Assembly: GCF_023715325.1 (NCBI RefSeq)
Contig: NZ_JAMBNX010000001.1
Coordinates: 186,001 to 250,000 of the forward strand
DNA length: 64,000 bases
Direction: 5' to 3'
From: Agromyces mediolanus
GTDB taxonomy: Bacteria; Actinomycetota; Actinomycetes; Actinomycetales; Microbacteriaceae
The notes under the pieces were generated by a model. That model was not told the origin of the DNA and made no database searches. It worked only from the letters and a program-made list of their open reading frames with translations. The position numbers and the translations under genes were made by a program. Within the stretch, counting starts at the first letter, position 1, and each line of letters starts with the position of its first letter. Of the stretch, positions 37,904 through 48,907 are shown piece by piece.

Positions 37904-37928
37904 GGGGGGGGGCGGGGGGGGGCGGGGG
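37904..37928. repeat. G9-C-G9-C-G5 tract upstream of WXG100 gene
   Basis: Runs of nine, nine and five guanines, separated by single C residues, lie in the leader or promoter spacer of the minus-strand WXG100 gene. The tract could form a G-quadruplex. Homopolymers of this length are prone to slippage. Confidence 0.85.
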
Positions 37929-38036
37929 CGCGCTTCGACGCTAGGCGGCCCCGGCGCATTCCGAGCGCGGGCGGCGCCGGCTGTGGATTCCGAGCGCCGG
38001 CGCGCCGCGGGGGAGGAGGGGCGTCTCCCTCGCGGG

Positions 38037-39833
38037 TCAGAGGCCGCCGACGCGCTGCGGTGCTGCGGCCGAGTCCGCGAGCGGGAGCGAGACGCGGAAC
38101 GTGGCCCCGCCGCCCGGCGTCTCGACGACGTCGACGCTGCCGTTGTGCGCGGCCACGATCGAGGACACGATCGCGAGCCCGAGCCCGGTGCCGCCCGTCT
38201 CACGCGCGCGCGACGTGTCGGCGCGCCAGAACCGCTGGAAGATCTTCTCCCGGATCTGCGGTGGGATGCCTTCGCCGTGATCGACGACCTCGAGCATGGC
38301 TCGCTCGGCCGCGGCATCCAGGCTCACCCGGATCTCGATCGGCGAGTCGTCCGCCGTGAAGCGCATCGCGTTGCCCATGAGGTTCGTGATGACCTGACGG
38401 AGCTTGTTCTCCTCGGCGAGCACGATCGCGCGCTGCACGGGCGCCGGGGTGCCGGAGCCGATGGGCACGGGCACCGTGGGGGCCGGATCGACGACGACCT
38501 CGTCGTCGTGCTGCACGCGAGCGGCGTCGGCGTCGAGCTGACGGCGGCGCTGCGCCTCGCGGGTATCGCGGGACGGCTGCTTGGCCGCCGGCCGGCGGGG
38601 CGGCTGGGAGAGCCGGCGCCCACGCAACCGCGCGAGCGTCGCGCCGGCGAAGGCGATCGGTCCGGTGGCGCGCATGGGCGGCGAATCGAGGTCGACCGCG
38701 AGTTCCGCCGGTTCCTCCCCCTCGCCGTCGCCGCTCGCCTCCGGCGCGATCACGGTGACGGTGCGCGCCGGTGCCGCGGCCATGGCGTCGAGCGCGGCAT
38801 CACGGGCGAGCGGCACGAGGTCGACCTCCGCGAGCGTGAGCGGCTTCGCCTCGTCGAGTCGGGCCAGCGCCAGCAGGTCCTCGACGAGCAGGCCCATGCG
38901 GATCGCCTCCTTCTCGATGCGGTCCATCGCCTGCCCGACGTCCTCCGGGGTCTGCAGCGCGCCCATGCGGTAGAGCTCGGCGTAGCCGCGGACGGAGACG
39001 AGCGGAGTGCGCAACTCGTGGGAGGCGTCCCCGACGAAGCGGCGCATCTGGTCGATCGTGCGCGCCCGGTCGCGGAAGGCCCGGTCGATGCGGTTCAGCA
39101 TGGTGTTCAGCGAGCGGTTCAGCCGACCCACCTCGGTGTTCGGGGTCGCGCCGTCGAGGCGCTGGCTGAAGTCGCCGTCGGCGATCGCCGCTGCCGTGCG
39201 CTCCACCTCGCGGAGCGGGGTGAAGGTCGAGGTGACGAGCATGCGAGTGAGCAGGGCGCCCACGATGACGACGCCGAGCCCGAAGCCGAGGAAGATCGTG
39301 AGGTACGCGGCGAGGAGGCGCTCGGTCTCGGCGGTGGAGATCGCGATCACGATGGGCATGAAGCTGCCGTGGGTGTCGATGAGCGCCGTCACGGCGCGGA
39401 AGGTCTGATCGCCGCGCTGGTCGGGCAGCGGGAGCACGACGTAGCCGTTCGCGTTCATCTCGTTGACCTTGGCGATGCTGAGCTCCGACGGGAACAGCGG
39501 CACCTCGTCGCGGGGCCGGCCCTGCCAGTTGTGCGCCAGGAAATCGCCGGTCTCCGGGTCGTACTTCGCGACGAAGACGTCGTCCGAGGGGCGCACGTCG
39601 AGGGCGTCTGCGCTCGAGTCGCCGTCGTCGCCGTAGAAGTAGCGGGAGACCACGTCGCCGGAGGCGATCGTGCGCAGCCGGCTCTCGAGCTGCTGCTCGG
39701 CGTAGCTGCGGAGCATCGCGGCCGTGCCGATGCCGGAGACGAGCAGGCCGAGGGTGAGCATCAGCACCGTCACGCCCGTGATCTTCGTGCGCAGCGAGAC
39801 GCGGTTCCACCGCTCGAAGATCGTCTGGTTCAT
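38037..39833 (-). CDS. membrane sensor histidine kinase with a large insertion before its ATPase core
   Basis: A 598-residue kinase: membrane helix 17-39, extracellular sensor (about 40-172), membrane helix 174-198, HAMP (about 200-252), HisKA with His272 in GDASHELRTP, then the HATPase. The N box NLMGNAMRF is at 484-492, with later G boxes intact. Between the first HATPase strand (about 363) and the N box sits an about 100-residue Pro/Arg/Asp-rich low-complexity insert (364-465), absent from usual kinases. It is the partner of the regulator at 39875, 41 bases upstream in the same operon. Confidence 0.88.
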   Translation of the reverse strand: MNQTIFERWNRVSLRTKITGVTVLMLTLGLLVSGIGTAAMLRSYAEQQLESRLRTIASGDVVSRYFYGDDGDSSADALDVRPSDDVFVAKYDPETGDFLAHNWQGRPRDEVPLFPSELSIAKVNEMNANGYVVLPLPDQRGDQTFRAVTALIDTHGSFMPIVIAISTAETERLLAAYLTIFLGFGLGVVIVGALLTRMLVTSTFTPLREVERTAAAIADGDFSQRLDGATPNTEVGRLNRSLNTMLNRIDRAFRDRARTIDQMRRFVGDASHELRTPLVSVRGYAELYRMGALQTPEDVGQAMDRIEKEAIRMGLLVEDLLALARLDEAKPLTLAEVDLVPLARDAALDAMAAAPARTVTVIAPEASGDGEGEEPAELAVDLDSPPMRATGPIAFAGATLARLRGRRLSQPPRRPAAKQPSRDTREAQRRRQLDADAARVQHDDEVVVDPAPTVPVPIGSGTPAPVQRAIVLAEENKLRQVITNLMGNAMRFTADDSPIEIRVSLDAAAERAMLEVVDHGEGIPPQIREKIFQRFWRADTSRARETGGTGLGLAIVSSIVAAHNGSVDVVETPGGGATFRVSLPLADSAAAPQRVGGL

Positions 39834-39874
39834 GGCACGACGAGCCTACGCCGAGGAATCTGGCCGAGCGCTGT

Positions 39875-40567
<693 letters not shown>

Positions 40568-40675
40568 GGCGCCATTCTCTTGACGTTCGCTGGGAGCCGC
40601 CTGGGAGTCCGTTGCGCGCCTCGCCGGAGTCGGCCGGTGACGAGCGCGCCGCCGCACCCGGCTACGATTCGGGGT

Positions 40676-41428
40676 ATGCCTGCCTCCCCGACTCGACCGT
40701 TGGGCTGGGTCGAGCCCCACTACCGGCACCCGGTGCGGCGGATCGCCGGCCGCGAGGTCGACTACCGGCGCGAGATCCAGATCCGGATGAACTTCGTGAT
40801 GAGCCTCGACGGCGCCGTCACCCTCGACGGACGGAGCGGCGGGCTCGGCGACCCCGCCGACCGGCTCGCGATGGGGGTGTTGCGCACGCTCGCCGACGTC
40901 GTGCTCGTCGGGGCGGGCACCGTCCGGGCGGAGGGCTACGGCGGCCTCCGGCTGCGCGCGGCGAACCGCGACTGGCGGCGCGAGCACGGCCTGCCCGACG
41001 CCCCGCGCGTCGCGATCGTGTCCTCGGCGCTCGAGCTCGACCCGGACGACCCCGTGTTCGCCGAGGCCGAGGCGCGGCCCCTGCTGCTCACCCATGAGGC
41101 AGCCGATCCGGCTCGTCGGACGGCGCTCGCCGAGGTGGCCGAGCTCGTCGATTGCGGAGCCGACCGCGTGGACCCGCTGCGCGTGCGCGACGCCCTCGCG
41201 GCGCGCGGCATGCCGCAGGTCCTCTGCGAGGGCGGTCCGCACCTGTTCGGCGCGCTCCTCGACGCCGACCTCGTCGACGAGCTCTGCCTGAGCCTCAGCC
41301 CCCTCCTCGTCTCCGGGAGCGCCGGGCGCATCGCGCAGGGCCTCACCCAGCACACCCGGCGGATGCGCCTCGTGCACGCGCTTCCCGCGGGGGAACTGCT
41401 GCTGCTCAGGTACGCCCGGGCCCGCTAG
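40676..41428 (+). CDS. RibD C-terminal-domain reductase (dihydrofolate reductase-like)
   Basis: A 250-residue single-domain reductase of the RibD-C/DHFR-like fold: MNFVMSLDGAVTLDGRSGGLGDPADR, LVGAGTVRAEGYG and the NADPH-loop LCEGGPHLFGALL. The deaminase half of RibD is absent, so it acts as a stand-alone pyrimidine-type or other NADPH reductase. TACGAT (40663-40668) lies seven bases before the ATG, a leaderless pattern. It converges on the XPB helicase gene. Confidence 0.8.
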   Translation: MPASPTRPLGWVEPHYRHPVRRIAGREVDYRREIQIRMNFVMSLDGAVTLDGRSGGLGDPADRLAMGVLRTLADVVLVGAGTVRAEGYGGLRLRAANRDWRREHGLPDAPRVAIVSSALELDPDDPVFAEAEARPLLLTHEAADPARRTALAEVAELVDCGADRVDPLRVRDALAARGMPQVLCEGGPHLFGALLDADLVDELCLSLSPLLVSGSAGRIAQGLTQHTRRMRLVHALPAGELLLLRYARAR

Positions 41429-41449
41429 GCGGACGTCCGCCCTCCGGGC

Positions 41450-43096
41450 TCAGGCGGCCGCGTCGAGGGCGTGCGCGTCGAGGATCGTGTACGAGTAGCC
41501 CTGCTCGGCGAGGAAGCGCTGCCGGTTCTGGGCGAAGTCCTGGTCGACCGTGTCGCGCGCGACGAGGGTGTAGAAGTTCGCGGAGAGCCCCGACTCCTTC
41601 GGGCGGAGCAACCGGCCGAGCCGCTGCGCCTCCTCCTGGCGGGAGCCGTACGAGCCCGAGACCTGGATCGCGACGGTCGCCTCGGGGAGGTCGACGGAGA
41701 AGTTCGCGACCTTCGAGACGACGAGCACGGGGGTGCGGCCGTCGCGGAACTCCTGGAACAGGCGCTCGCGCTCGTCGACCGGGGTGGCGCCCGTGAGCTG
41801 CGGGGCGCCGAGCGTCTCGGCGAGCTCGTCGATCTGGTCGAGGTACTGCCCGATGACGAGGATGCGCTCGCCGGCGTGCCGCTCGACGAGCTGCTTCACG
41901 ACGCCGAGTTTCGCCGGCGCGGTCGCGGCGAGTCGGTAGCGCTCGTCGTCGGCGGATGCCGCGTACGCGAGCCGCTCGGACTGCGGCAGGTCGATGCGCA
42001 CCTCGTAGCAGGCGGCGGGCGAGATGAAGCCCTGGGCCTCGATCTCCTTCCACGGGGCGTCGAAGCGCTTCGGGCCGATGAGGCTGAACACGTCGCCCTC
42101 GCGGCCGTCCTCGCGGACGAGCGTGGCGGTGAGCCCCAGGCGGCGACGGGCCTGCAGCTCCGCCGTGAGCTTGAAGACGGGCGCCGGCAGCAGGTGCACC
42201 TCGTCGTAGACGATGAGGCCCCAGTCGAGGGCGTCGAGCAGCGAGAGGTGGGCGTACTCGCCCTTCCGCTTCGCGGTGAGGATCTGGTACGTCGCGATCG
42301 TGACCGGCTTGATCTCCTTGATCTGGCCGGAGTACTCGCCGATCTCCTCGGCGGTGAGGCTGGTACGGCGCAGCAGCTCGTCGCGCCACTGCCGCGCCGA
42401 GACGGTGTTCGTCACGAGGATCAGCGTGGTGGTCTTCGCGGTGGCCATGGCGCCCGCGCCCACGAGCGTCTTGCCCGCGCCGCAGGGGAGCACGACGACG
42501 CCCGAGCCGCCGTCGAAGAAGTTGTCGACCGCCTTCTGCTGGTAGTCGCGCAGGTGCCAGCCGTTCTCGGCGAGGTCGATGACGTGCGGCGTGCCCGGCG
42601 TGTATCCGGCGAGGTCCTCGGCGGGCCAGCCGAGCTTCACGAGCTCCTGCTTCAGCTGGCCGCGGGCCCACGGCTCCACGAGGAAGCTCGTCTCGTCGAT
42701 GCGCGCACCGATCAACGGCGAGATGCGCTTCGCCCCGACGACCTCGGTGAGCACCGCGAGGTCGTCGCTGCGCAGGCGGAGCTCGCCGTCGTCGGTGCGG
42801 TCGATCACGAGCCGGCCGTAGCGGCCGACGGTCTCGCGCATGTCGACCGAGACCGTCTGCGGCACGGGGAACTTCGCGTAGCGCTCGAGCGTGCCGAGCA
42901 TGTCGTCGGCGGTGTGCCCCGCGGCTCGCGCGTTCCAGAGGCCGAGTCTCGTGATCCGGTACGTGTGGATGTGCTCGGGGGCGCGTTCGAGCTCCGCGAA
43001 GACCGCGAGATCGTGCCGCGCGTCCTCGGCGAGCGGGTTCGCGACCTCGAGGAGCACGGTGCGGTCGCTCTGCACGATGAGGGGGCCGTCTGACAT
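41450..43096 (-). CDS. bacterial XPB-type DNA helicase
   Basis: A 548-residue SF2 helicase. The N-terminal XPB damage-recognition-like region (about 1-180) precedes helicase domain 1 with Walker A VLPCGAGKTLVG and DEVH. The XPB-specific RED motif lies in LVREDGREGDVFSL. Domain 2 has motif VI QEEAQRLGRLLRPK. Bacterial XPB unwinds DNA and is thought to act in repair. The ATG at 43096 is preferred; a TTG three codons upstream would overlap the TAGACT -10 region. It lies 68 bases after a helicase-like partner, a pair conserved in actinobacteria. Confidence 0.88.
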   Translation of the reverse strand: MSDGPLIVQSDRTVLLEVANPLAEDARHDLAVFAELERAPEHIHTYRITRLGLWNARAAGHTADDMLGTLERYAKFPVPQTVSVDMRETVGRYGRLVIDRTDDGELRLRSDDLAVLTEVVGAKRISPLIGARIDETSFLVEPWARGQLKQELVKLGWPAEDLAGYTPGTPHVIDLAENGWHLRDYQQKAVDNFFDGGSGVVVLPCGAGKTLVGAGAMATAKTTTLILVTNTVSARQWRDELLRRTSLTAEEIGEYSGQIKEIKPVTIATYQILTAKRKGEYAHLSLLDALDWGLIVYDEVHLLPAPVFKLTAELQARRRLGLTATLVREDGREGDVFSLIGPKRFDAPWKEIEAQGFISPAACYEVRIDLPQSERLAYAASADDERYRLAATAPAKLGVVKQLVERHAGERILVIGQYLDQIDELAETLGAPQLTGATPVDERERLFQEFRDGRTPVLVVSKVANFSVDLPEATVAIQVSGSYGSRQEEAQRLGRLLRPKESGLSANFYTLVARDTVDQDFAQNRQRFLAEQGYSYTILDAHALDAAA

Positions 43097-43164
43097 GACC
43101 GTCAAGTCTACGCCCGATCCGGGCTCCCTCGGCGGGGTCCGCCGGGATCGGCCGCGGTCCGCGC

Positions 43165-45033
43165 TCAGAACTCGGGCGCCGGGGCGACCGAGGCGATCGC
43201 GGAGATCGGCAGCGTGCGCTCGATGTCGGCCTTGCGGTCGCGGGCGCGCAGGCGTCCGTTCGCGACGCTCGCGGGCGCGAGCAGGTAGTCGGCGGTCTGG
43301 CCGCCGGGCATCCGGACCGTCACGGTGAGGGTCTCCTTCGCCCGCGCCGCCGCTTCGAGCTGGCGGGCGAGCCAGGCCTGCTCGGTCGCCGGGCCGTCGG
43401 TGGGTGCGGCGAGGAGGACGTCGAGCAGTTTGCCGACCGGATCGCCCGCCGGTGCCGGCGTCGGGGTCGGCGCGAGTCGGTGCCGCTGCAGCCGGAGGAT
43501 CCGGCCCTCCGCATCTTCCGCGGCGACCGGGTAGCGGGCGTCGGAGAGGGCCCAGAACACGACGTCCGGCGCGAACCTGGAGAGGAGGCGGTGCGGGCCG
43601 ACGCGCCGCAGTCCGATCGCGCTCAAGGACTGGTCGACCTCCAGCGTGCCGACGAGCTGCTCGTCGTCCGAGCGGACGGAGCTCTTCGCGGGCGCATCGC
43701 CGTCGTCGGCGACCGAGACGCGCACCGCGCCGAAGCGCGCGGCGGCTTCGGCGACGAGGTATTCAAGGGGCTGGGGGATGCCGGTGAGCGACAGCGTGCC
43801 GAGGAACTCCCGGATCGAGTCGGCGCTCTCGCCTGCGGCGAGCCCGCGGTTCACGGAGGCGGCCGTGACCCGGTAGCTCGAGGCGAGGTCGCGGCCCTCG
43901 ACGTCGGCGAAGCCACGCAGCCGGGCATCGAGCGCGGGTTCGAGCGGTCCCGGCGACACGATCGTGAGATCGTGCTGCACGTAGACCCGGTCGACCTGCG
44001 CGGGGAAGTGGGCGCCGAGGAGCGCGGCCGCCTCGTCGAGCCGGCCGCCGAGCACGAGCCGGCCGGGTTCGACCGGTTCGCCCGAGACGGCGAGGCCGAG
44101 CGCCTCGGCCTCGCCCGCGAGCCGGGCGAGGCCGGCATCGAGCCACTCGCCACCGACCGGGTAGAGCCAGCGGACGTCCTCGCGGAACGCGGCGGCGGAG
44201 AGCGTCTCGCTGCGGCGCGTCACGAGCTCGCGGAGTGCCGGCGGCACGCGCTCGCGCCAGCACTCGGCGAGGGCGGCCCACCGCCGGGTCGGTCCGGACA
44301 GCGACCAGTTCGCGCCCGCGTCGGACTCGAGCCAGTAGGCGCCGTCGCGCACGACGAGTCCGGCCTCGACGGCCCGGCCGAACAGGCGCGGCACCTCGTC
44401 GAGGGCGACACCGGCGACCTCCGCGAGGCGGCGTGCGTCGGGCAGCGCGAGCCCGCCCTTCGCGAGTTCTCGAGCCGGCTGGGCGCCGAGCGCGGCGAGG
44501 AGCTCGGCGGTGGCCGCGACGGTCGCGTAGGCCTGCTCGGACGCGCGACGAGCCAGCAGCGAACGGTCGACCTCGTCGACCGCCTGCAGCACGGGCGGGG
44601 CGGGCGAGAGGAGGGCCTCGACGCTCGGCAGGTCTTCACCGAGGCGAGGCGCGAGCCGGGCGACGATCGCGGCGGGGACGTGCAGCGCACCGGGCGGGCC
44701 GCCCTCGGCGTCGACGACGAGCAGGCGCGCCCGGAGGCCCGTGAGGAGGCCGGGCAGCCGGCGCTGGAACTCCGCCGGGGCGCCCAGCGCGGCGACGCGC
44801 TCGGCGAGCGCCACCTCGTCGAGCTGGTGTTCGGCCGTGGCGAGTGCGGCGAGCACGGCGAGGTGCGGCCGGTCGAGGCGCCCGACGACGTGATCGAGCG
44901 AGTCCTGGTGCAGGAGCGCCTCGGCGAGGTCGAAGAGGTCCGAGATGCCGTCGGTCGAGAACTCGCGGAGGGCGAGCGCGTCGCGCAGCTCGTCGCGGCC
45001 CATGCCCCGGAGCTGTGCGGCGAGCTGCAGCAT
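43165..45033 (-). CDS. XPB/Ssl2-like helicase-associated domain protein
   Basis: The 622-residue protein is built mainly of winged-helix-like helical repeats (ELRDALALREFSTDGISDLFDLAEALL; RPHLAVLAALATAEHQLDEVALAERV). A C-terminal domain contains the helicase-C-3/XPB-like segment (VYVQHDLTIVSPGPLEP, ASSYRVTAASVNRGLAAGESADSI). No Walker motifs are present, so it is not an ATPase by itself. It may play the role that Bax1 plays for archaeal XPB, as partner or regulator. It is co-transcribed with XPB. Confidence 0.7.
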   Translation of the reverse strand: MLQLAAQLRGMGRDELRDALALREFSTDGISDLFDLAEALLHQDSLDHVVGRLDRPHLAVLAALATAEHQLDEVALAERVAALGAPAEFQRRLPGLLTGLRARLLVVDAEGGPPGALHVPAAIVARLAPRLGEDLPSVEALLSPAPPVLQAVDEVDRSLLARRASEQAYATVAATAELLAALGAQPARELAKGGLALPDARRLAEVAGVALDEVPRLFGRAVEAGLVVRDGAYWLESDAGANWSLSGPTRRWAALAECWRERVPPALRELVTRRSETLSAAAFREDVRWLYPVGGEWLDAGLARLAGEAEALGLAVSGEPVEPGRLVLGGRLDEAAALLGAHFPAQVDRVYVQHDLTIVSPGPLEPALDARLRGFADVEGRDLASSYRVTAASVNRGLAAGESADSIREFLGTLSLTGIPQPLEYLVAEAAARFGAVRVSVADDGDAPAKSSVRSDDEQLVGTLEVDQSLSAIGLRRVGPHRLLSRFAPDVVFWALSDARYPVAAEDAEGRILRLQRHRLAPTPTPAPAGDPVGKLLDVLLAAPTDGPATEQAWLARQLEAAARAKETLTVTVRMPGGQTADYLLAPASVANGRLRARDRKADIERTLPISAIASVAPAPEF

Positions 45034-45041
45034 AGGCCCGC

Positions 45042-45314
45042 TCAGCTCCCGGTTCGCGCCTCGCGCGAGCGGCGCACGGCGTTGAGGATGAGGAGGACGA
45101 CGAGCAGGAGGAAGCCGAGGGGGAGGCCGACGACCGGGATGAAGAAGACAACCGGCCAGATGCCGCGGCTGAAGCCGTCACCGGCGCCGGCGCCGGCGGC
45201 CGTGGCGATCAGCACGGCGAAGATGCACAGCACCGACAGGCCGACCGAGCCGGCGACCATGAAGGCGAGCACGCGCTCGAGGCGGTTCTCGGAGGTGGGG
45301 CGATCGGTGCTCAC
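45042..45314 (-). CDS. small two-helix membrane protein
   Basis: A 90-residue protein with membrane helices at about 17-40 and 54-77 and a basic tail (NAVRRSREARTGS). The GTG at 45314 follows GGGAGG. Its stop lies nine bases before the XPB partner gene, suggesting one transcript. Family and role are not recognised. Confidence 0.65.
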   Translation of the reverse strand: MSTDRPTSENRLERVLAFMVAGSVGLSVLCIFAVLIATAAGAGAGDGFSRGIWPVVFFIPVVGLPLGFLLLVVLLILNAVRRSREARTGS

Positions 45315-45421
45315 CCTCCCAGGATAGCCAGCGCGAGCCGAGAGCGTCGGCCGCAACTAGACTGGGGACCGGAGGGCGACGAGTTCCGGTGCGCCCGCAT
45401 GGACACGAGCGAGGTCACGCG

Positions 45422-45802
45422 ATGCCCAGCGGCAAGGTCAAGTTCTACGACGAGGAGAAGGGGTTCGGCTTCATCAGTGGTGATGACGGCCAGGAGGTCT
45501 TCCTGCACGCCTCCGCCCTCCCCGCCGGCGCCGTGGTCCGGGCGGGCTCGAAGGTCGAGTACGGCATCGCCGACGGCAAGCGCGGCCCGCAGGCGCTCTC
45601 GGTCCGGGTGCTCGAGACGCCGCCGAGCCTCGCCCGCATCAACCGACGCTCCGCCGACGACATGGCCGTCGTCGTCGAAGACCTGGTGAAGTGGCTCGAC
45701 GCCGCCGGCAGCGATCTGCGCCGCGGACGGTACCCCGACAAGGCGCGCGGCCGTCAGATCGCGACGCTGCTGCGGAAGGTGGCTGACGAGCTGGATGCCT
45801 GA
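45422..45802 (+). CDS. cold-shock domain protein with C-terminal extension
   Basis: A 126-residue protein. Residues 1-67 form a cold-shock domain with RNP1 KGFGFI and RNP2 VFLHAS, binding single-stranded nucleic acid. The 60-residue extension (SADDMAVVVEDLVKWLDAAGSDLRRGRYPDKARGRQIATLLRKVADELDA) is helical and typical of actinobacterial members near DUF3027. TAGACT (45358-45363) is a possible -10 box, leaving a leader of about 50 nt. The stop overlaps the next start. Confidence 0.9.
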   Translation: MPSGKVKFYDEEKGFGFISGDDGQEVFLHASALPAGAVVRAGSKVEYGIADGKRGPQALSVRVLETPPSLARINRRSADDMAVVVEDLVKWLDAAGSDLRRGRYPDKARGRQIATLLRKVADELDA

Positions 45803-46526
45803 GCCCACCGAGACTGAGACGACCCCGGCCGAGCCGGTGACCGCGCTCGAACCCGCCGAGACCCAGGCCGAGGCGGTCGAGGAGCCGGTGTCGCCCGTCG
45901 AGCCGCTCGCCGCCGACGAGGTGCTGCTCGCCTCGGCCGCCCTCGCCCAGCGCGCGCTGCTCGAGGTGACGCCGCCCGAGACCGTCGGGTCGGTCGTGGG
46001 GCACCTCGTCGAGGGCGAGCACGTGCTGACGCTGCTCTTCGCGGCAGACCTGGCCGGCTACCCCGGCTGGCACTGGAGCGTCACGATCGCCCGCGTCGAG
46101 GATGCCGAGCCGACCGTGCTCGAGACCGAGCTCATGCCGGGGGAGCAGGCCCTGCTCGCGCCGGAGTGGGTGCCGTGGTCCGAGCGGCTCGCCGACTACC
46201 GGGCCGCACAGGCGGCCGCGGCGGAGACGGCGGCGCTGGCCGGTGACGACGAGGCCGATGTCGAGTCCGAGGACTACGAAGACGACGAGCTCGACGATGC
46301 CGAAGACGACGACGCCGAAGACGACGATGACGATGACGACGACGAGGCGGACGACGACGAGTTCGACGATCACGACGACGCCTTCGACGGCATCGAGATC
46401 GACGCGCTGGGCGAGGAGCCCGACGACGCGTCAGACGACGACGGCGACTCCGACGACGACGCGTCGGACGACGACGATTCCGACGACGACGACGCTCACG
46501 ACGAGGACGACGACGAGCGCGACTGA
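45795..46526 (+). CDS. DUF3027 family protein with long polyaspartate tail
   Basis: A 243-residue protein. A Pro/Glu/Thr-rich N terminus (1-40) precedes the conserved DUF3027 core (about 40-150: VGHLVEGEHVLTLLFAADLAGYPGWHWSVTIAR...PEWVPWSERL). The last 85 residues are overwhelmingly Asp/Glu with a few Ala/Ser. The tail arises from runs of GAC/GAT codons and is probably disordered. The ATG overlaps the cold-shock gene stop. The 3' end overlaps the convergent DUF2530 gene by 31 bases. Confidence 0.8.
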   Translation: MPEPTETETTPAEPVTALEPAETQAEAVEEPVSPVEPLAADEVLLASAALAQRALLEVTPPETVGSVVGHLVEGEHVLTLLFAADLAGYPGWHWSVTIARVEDAEPTVLETELMPGEQALLAPEWVPWSERLADYRAAQAAAAETAALAGDDEADVESEDYEDDELDDAEDDDAEDDDDDDDDEADDDEFDDHDDAFDGIEIDALGEEPDDASDDDGDSDDDASDDDDSDDDDAHDEDDDERD

Positions 46527-46759
46527 CGTCGCCTGAGCAGTTGCACGGCGGCGATGCCGACGACGCCGAGTGCGGCGCCGATCACCGTCGTCGGTACCAG
46601 CAGCGCCCGCGCCCGCGGATCGATCCCCTCGCCGAAGGCGAGGACGACCCCCAGCGCGACGAGCCAGGCGATCGTGCCGACGAGCAGCGCCTTCCGCGCG
46701 TCGGCACGGGCGGGCGCCGGGTCCGGGCGGCGCTCGTGCTCGGCGAGCCAGAGGCGCAT
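46496..46759 (-). CDS. DUF2530 small membrane protein
   Basis: An 87-residue protein starting MRLWLAEHERRPDPAP, with two membrane helices (about 24-44 and 54-76), matching the actinobacterial DUF2530 family. It begins two bases after the serC stop, so it is read from the serC message. Its C terminus RRRQSRSSSSSS is encoded antisense to the Asp-codon tract of DUF3027. Confidence 0.75.
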   Translation of the reverse strand: MRLWLAEHERRPDPAPARADARKALLVGTIAWLVALGVVLAFGEGIDPRARALLVPTTVIGAALGVVGIAAVQLLRRRQSRSSSSSS

Positions 46760-46761
46760 CG

Positions 46762-48644
<1,883 letters not shown>

Positions 48645-48732
48645 GCGGCCGACGGCCGCCGCGCCCTCGCCGCACCAGGCCGGGCCCGGAGCTTGGGATC
48701 CGCTGTGAGTCCGGCTCCGTCGTGACCGGAAT

Positions 48733-48761
48733 GTGACATCGCCCGGGGCCTCGCGTATCCT
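48733..48761 (+). promoter_or_regulatory. promoter of the NlpC/P60 gene, matched to that of the CHAP gene
   Basis: GTGACA (48733-48738), a 17-base spacer and TATCCT (48756-48761) form a good housekeeping promoter. Flanking TGTGACATCGC and downstream CGAGTCC are shared with the promoter at 50623. Confidence 0.75.
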
Positions 48762-48767
48762 CGTTCG

Positions 48768-48900
48768 AGTCCACCGGCGCGAAGCCAGACGGTGGAACCG
48801 AGATCGAGACGCCCCCGATGTCCACCGCTCGATCCTGAAACCCGTGACGCGCTCCGGCGCAGCCAGGTGGAACGCCGTTTCCGGCCGTGGGCGACGGAGG
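48768..48900 (+). promoter_or_regulatory. candidate structured 5' leader of the NlpC/P60 gene
   Basis: The roughly 140-base leader contains a repeated block, AGCCAGACGGTGGAACC (about 48783) and AGCCAGGTGGAACGCC (about 48860), and several complementary segments. Cell-wall hydrolase genes of actinobacteria often carry c-di-AMP (ydaO) riboswitches, whose fold has two similar halves. I cannot confirm the conserved ydaO core, so this is only a candidate. Confidence 0.35.
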
Positions 48901-48907
48901 TAGTGTT

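Noticed and set aside
48760-48907. A definite ydaO (c-di-AMP) riboswitch before the NlpC/P60 gene
   Set aside because: The gene type fits and the leader has two similar blocks, but I cannot match the conserved riboswitch core by eye, so it is listed only as a candidate.
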